The notes below the pieces were generated by a model, which was not told the DNA's origin, ran no database searches, and saw only the letters and a program-made list of their open reading frames with translations. Both the position numbers and the translations under genes were made by a program. Shown here one piece after another: positions 13,576 to 15,556 of a DNA stretch of 15,556 bases (within the stretch, counting starts at the first letter, position 1; every line of letters begins with the position of its first letter). The stretch comes from an uncultured Lachnospiraceae bacterium. GTDB lineage: Bacteria; Bacillota; Clostridia; Lachnospirales; Lachnospiraceae. The stretch spans positions 1 to 15,556 of the forward strand of contig CAJTOV010000094.1 of assembly GCA_910577765.1 (NCBI GenBank). The letters run 5' to 3'.

Positions 13576-14379
13576 ATGGACTACATTCAGAATTATTCCC
13601 TGGGGGGCAAGGTTGCCCTGGTTACCGGCGCATCCTATGGTATTGGATTTGCCATTGCCAAAGCCATGGCAGAGGCAGGGGCTACCATCGTATTTAATGA
13701 CATCCGCCAGGAGCTGGTAGATAAGGGAGTGGCCGCCTACCAGGCAGAGGGCATCAGGGCTCACGGCTATGTGTGCGACGTTACCGATGAAGATGCCGTC
13801 ACGGAGATGGTTCAGAAGATTGAGGCCCAGGTAGGGGTGGTTGATATTCTGGTGAACAATGCCGGAATCATCAAGCGGATTCCCATGATCGAGATGTCTG
13901 CCAAGGATTTCCGTCAGGTGATTGATGTGGACCTTAATGCGCCTTTCATCGTCTCCAAGGCAGTGATTCCCTCCATGATCAAGAAGGGCCACGGCAAGAT
14001 CATCAATATCTGCTCCATGATGTCCGAGTTTGGCCGTGAGACCGTGTCCGCCTATGCGGCAGCCAAGGGCGGTCTCAAGATGCTGACCCGCAATATCTGC
14101 TCCGAGTACGGCGAGTACAATATCCAGTGCAATGGCATCGGACCCGGCTATATTGCCACTCCCCAGACCGCACCCCTGCGGGAGAAGCAGGCCGACGGCT
14201 CCCGGCATCCCTTTGACCAGTTTATCGTGTCCAAGACTCCGGCAGGCCGCTGGGGCGATCCGGCAGACCTGGGCGGTCCGGCTGTATTCCTGGCATCAGA
14301 CGCATCCAACTTTGTCAACGGACAGGTACTGTACGTGGATGGCGGTATCCAGGCCTATATCGGCAAGCAGCCGTCCTAG
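13576..14379 (+). CDS. Gluconate 5-dehydrogenase / KduD-like SDR
   Basis: A 267-residue classical SDR very like Clostridia and Bacteroides proteins annotated as gluconate 5-dehydrogenase (IdnO/Gno) or 2-dehydro-3-deoxygluconate 5-dehydrogenase (KduD). Seen: TGASYGIG (17-24), NNAG (94-97), catalytic Ser147, Tyr160 and Lys164 (YAAAK). Also seen are the family-specific DLNAPFIVSKAVIP, GIGPGYIATPQTAPL and a closing LYVDGGIQAYIGKQP. It interconverts a 5-keto sugar acid and its alcohol using NAD(P). ATG 13576 has AGGAGG 5-12 nt upstream, and an in-frame ATG at 13534 would begin within the operator. Its own GntR regulator follows, and uronate-type remnants lie 2 kb to the left, so it may be the survivor of a larger sugar-acid locus. 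The choice between the two activities is open. Confidence 0.9.
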   Translation: MDYIQNYSLGGKVALVTGASYGIGFAIAKAMAEAGATIVFNDIRQELVDKGVAAYQAEGIRAHGYVCDVTDEDAVTEMVQKIEAQVGVVDILVNNAGIIKRIPMIEMSAKDFRQVIDVDLNAPFIVSKAVIPSMIKKGHGKIINICSMMSEFGRETVSAYAAAKGGLKMLTRNICSEYGEYNIQCNGIGPGYIATPQTAPLREKQADGSRHPFDQFIVSKTPAGRWGDPADLGGPAVFLASDASNFVNGQVLYVDGGIQAYIGKQPS

Positions 14380-14385
14380 TCTGCA

Positions 14386-15069
14386 ATGGGAGCAGAGGAG
14401 AAAGGCCCGAAGAACCGCGGGGAGTATGTGTATGAAACCCTGAAAGCCGAGATTCTTGACCTGGCTTTAAAGCCGGGACAGTCCATCAGTGAACATGAAA
14501 TCTGTACCCGGTTTGATGTCTCCCGGACTCCGGTCCGGGAGGCCCTCCGGCGTCTTCAGGAACATGGTTTTGTATGTTCTGTTCCCTATTCGGGAACCTA
14601 TGTGACCCGGCTGAATCTGAAAAATATCCGTCAGATGATCTATATGCGGGTGGCAGTGGAGCTGATGGTGATGCGGGATTTCATGAAGATCCAGACTCCG
14701 CTGGTCCTGGAAGAGATCCGCCACCAGATCCGGCTTCAGGAGCTGCTGGTAAAAGAGCCGGGATTTGAGCCGGAACAGTTCTACCGCATGGATGCCCGGA
14801 TGCACGCTATCTGGTTCTCTGTCACAGACAAGGAGAAGCTGTGGGAGGTGATCCAGGCCCAGCAGCTTCATTACACCCGGTTTAGGATGCTGGACTTTGT
14901 GACAGAGACAGATTTTACGAGAATTATCAAAGAACACAGGAATCTTCTGGAATGTCTGGAGAAGAAAGATGAGACGGCCCTGGAAGAGAATCTGAAAGCA
15001 CATCTCTATATCAGCATGACCAGGATGAAGTATGCCATTGAGGTGGAGTACAAGGACTACTTCGAATAA
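14386..15069 (+). CDS. GntR family transcriptional regulator, FCD domain
   Basis: A 227-residue regulator. The N-terminal winged helix-turn-helix spans about 13-75: ISEHEICTRFDVSRTPVREA, then LRRLQEHGFV and GTYVTRL. The C-terminal FCD ligand domain is all-helical with its metal-binding residues visible: Asp136 and His140 (DARMH), His184 (KEHRN) and His206 (KAHLY). FCD regulators bind organic or sugar acids and usually repress their own operon. Here two GTATAC boxes lie upstream of the reductase gene. ATG 14386 starts 7 nt after the reductase stop with no clear ribosome site, so translation may rely on coupling. A later GTG at 14428 would cut into the DNA-binding domain. Confidence 0.93.
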   Translation: MGAEEKGPKNRGEYVYETLKAEILDLALKPGQSISEHEICTRFDVSRTPVREALRRLQEHGFVCSVPYSGTYVTRLNLKNIRQMIYMRVAVELMVMRDFMKIQTPLVLEEIRHQIRLQELLVKEPGFEPEQFYRMDARMHAIWFSVTDKEKLWEVIQAQQLHYTRFRMLDFVTETDFTRIIKEHRNLLECLEKKDETALEENLKAHLYISMTRMKYAIEVEYKDYFE

Positions 15070-15086
15070 GAAGAAACGGAACCGGA

Positions 15087-15171
15087 GGGATTCCTGCAAA
15101 AGGGCCGGCTTTCACAATAGATTGCCCGTTTAGGACGGTATTGTGGAAGCCGGCCTCTTTACGGGAATCCC
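15087..15171 (+). terminator. Long two-part hairpin after the GntR gene
   Basis: An inner stem pairs GGCCGGCTTTCACAATA (15103-15119) with TATTGTGGAAGCCGGCC (15139-15155), 16 of 17 positions, with a small CCGT/ACGG stem in its loop. An outer stem pairs GGGATTCC (15087-15094) with GGAATCCC (15164-15171), joined by a partly pairing linker. TCTTT follows the inner stem, a weak T-run. It probably ends the reductase-GntR transcript but is unusually long for a terminator. Confidence 0.6.
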
Positions 15172-15217
15172 TACCCTCAGTGGACAAAGGGACACAAGGG
15201 TTTGCAGGCCAGACAAC

Positions 15218-15245
15218 AAAAAAAGACGTCCTGGACGTCTTTCTT
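15218..15245 (-). terminator. Intrinsic terminator of the tRNA transcript
   Basis: On the - strand, a stem of AAAGACGTCC and GGACGTCTTT (real loop 3 nt or more within it) is followed by a run of seven Ts (complement of the A-run 15218-15224). It begins 5 nt after the tRNA-Ala 3' end, as expected for a tRNA operon terminator. Confidence 0.85.
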
Positions 15246-15249
15246 ATAA

Positions 15250-15322
15250 TGGAGACAACGAGATTCGAACTCGCGGTCTCTACGTTGCGAACGTAGCGCT
15301 TTCCCAGCTAAGCTATGTCCCC
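15250..15322 (-). tRNA. tRNA-Ala (anticodon CGC)
   Basis: A complete 73-nt cloverleaf on the - strand. The acceptor stem GGGGACA pairs with TGTCTCC and includes the G3-U70 pair that marks alanine tRNAs. The discriminator base is A73. The D arm is GCTT...AAGC. The anticodon arm is CTACG-TTCGCAA-CGTAG with anticodon CGC, reading GCG. The T arm carries TTCGAAT. CCA is not encoded and must be added after transcription. It lies downstream of tRNA-Val, 43 nt away, and is followed by an intrinsic terminator. Confidence 0.95.
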
Positions 15323-15329
15323 TTATAAA

Positions 15330-15363
15330 TTCTTAAAATCCGGGAGATCCCGGATTTTAAGAA
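15330..15363 (-). terminator. Hairpin between the two tRNA genes
   Basis: TTCTTAAAATCCGGGA (15330-15345) and its exact reverse complement (15348-15363) form a palindrome with a 14-15 bp usable stem. On the - strand it begins 2 nt after the tRNA-Val 3' end. The GC core with an AT-rich base resembles a terminator with T-runs within the stem, or a processing structure. No separate promoter for tRNA-Ala is evident, so full termination here is doubtful. Confidence 0.65.
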
Positions 15364-15365
15364 AG

Positions 15366-15438
15366 TGGAGACAACAGGGCTCGAACCTGCGACCCCATGC
15401 GTGTGATGCATGTGCTCTCCCAGCTGAGCTATGCCTCC
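15366..15438 (-). tRNA. tRNA-Val (anticodon CAC)
   Basis: A complete 73-nt cloverleaf on the - strand. The acceptor stem GGAGGCA pairs with TGTCTCC, with a G-U pair at 5-68 and A73. The D arm is GCTC-AGCTGGGA-GAGC. The anticodon stem is CATGC/GCATG with loop ATCACAC, giving anticodon CAC, which reads GUG valine codons. The T arm contains GCAGG-TTCGAGC-CCTGT. CCA is not encoded. It is the first tRNA of the pair, directly behind a promoter-like sequence at 15446-15473. Confidence 0.95.
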
Positions 15439-15445
15439 GTGTTTT

Positions 15446-15473
15446 ATTGTAGCACTTATTGGAAAAATTGCAA
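15446..15473 (-). promoter_or_regulatory. Probable promoter of the tRNA pair
   Basis: On the - strand TTGCAA (15473-15468) and TACAAT (15451-15446) are 16 nt apart, ending 7 nt before the mature tRNA-Val 5' end. That leaves almost no leader, as seen for some tRNA promoters. An AT-rich stretch upstream (15474-15498) could act as an UP element. Confidence 0.55.
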
Positions 15474-15556
15474 TACCTTTTTTTAAAAAAATGAAAAAAT
15501 TTGTAACAGTTCAGACGGGCAGCAAATCTTGTGAGAAAGTGTGTTGCAAACTCGCT
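15474..15556. other. AT-rich upstream region, no gene recognised
   Basis: This end of the window is AT-rich (T8/A7 runs near 15478-15497). A frame from ATG 15491 stays open for 22 codons to the edge, but it has no ribosome site and no recognisable start, so I do not call a gene. Confidence 0.4.

Noticed and set aside
13528..14208. 226-residue open frame on the - strand
   Set aside because: Antisense to the intact gluconate dehydrogenase-like reductase and without family features.
15143..15328. 61-residue open frame on the + strand over the tRNA-Ala gene
   Set aside because: It crosses the terminator and the tRNA on the opposite strand, so it is a translation of non-coding DNA.
15491..15556. 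Open frame from ATG 15491 to the window edge
   Set aside because: It has only 22 codons, no ribosome site and a poly-A context, and it lies upstream of a tRNA promoter on the other strand.

Overview
The window reads as a Firmicutes chromosome, most likely a spore-forming gut Lachnospiraceae relative (Enterocloster, Hungatella or Lacrimispora-like). This is inferred from strong AGGAGG ribosome sites, a cotJ spore-coat operon, a Clostridia-type gluconate 5-dehydrogenase, tRNA genes without encoded CCA, and moderately high GC. The exact genus cannot be read from the sequence.

Region A (87-10145, + strand) is one tightly packed operon whose promoter lies left of the window. In order it encodes an NAD-dependent epimerase/dehydratase, an acetamidase/formamidase-family amidase, a complete Dpp/Opp-type ABC importer (lipoprotein binding protein, two permeases, two ATPases), a short-chain dehydrogenase, an M20 hydantoinase/carbamoylase-type metallohydrolase and a RidA imine/enamine deaminase. 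Together these suggest import of a small peptide-like, amide- or ureide-bearing compound, followed by redox or epimerase steps, amide and N-carbamoyl hydrolysis and clean-up of a reactive imine. The substrate is unknown. One of the two importer ATP sites looks degenerate on both contributing subunits, and a strong hairpin separates the binding-protein gene from the permease gene.

Region B (10146-11900) is accessory and decayed DNA. A two-gene toxin-antitoxin module has a promoter embedded in an inverted repeat. Its RelE-like toxin reads into a 68-nt near-palindrome and gains an odd C-terminal tail. Next come an antisense LacI-family regulator with an in-frame internal deletion and a lost C-terminus, a LacI-type operator, and 3' scraps of a TRAP transporter gene (dctM) and an IolB/KduI-like cupin isomerase. 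These look like the deletion scar of a uronate or inositol-type sugar locus. The region closes with a strong hairpin terminator at 11867-11906.

Region C (11917-13435, - strand) is the spore-coat operon cotJA-cotJB-cotJC behind a sigma-E-like promoter. CotJA carries an unusual expansion of about nine 11-residue Met/Pro/Gly repeats encoded by 33-nt tandem DNA repeats. CotJC keeps all five manganese-catalase metal ligands.

Region D (13474-15171, + strand) holds a gluconate 5-dehydrogenase/KduD-like reductase and a GntR/FCD regulator behind two TTGTATAC boxes, the probable operator, followed by a long hairpin. Region E (15218-15473, - strand) holds tRNA-Val(CAC) and tRNA-Ala(CGC), each followed by a hairpin, with a plausible promoter on the right.
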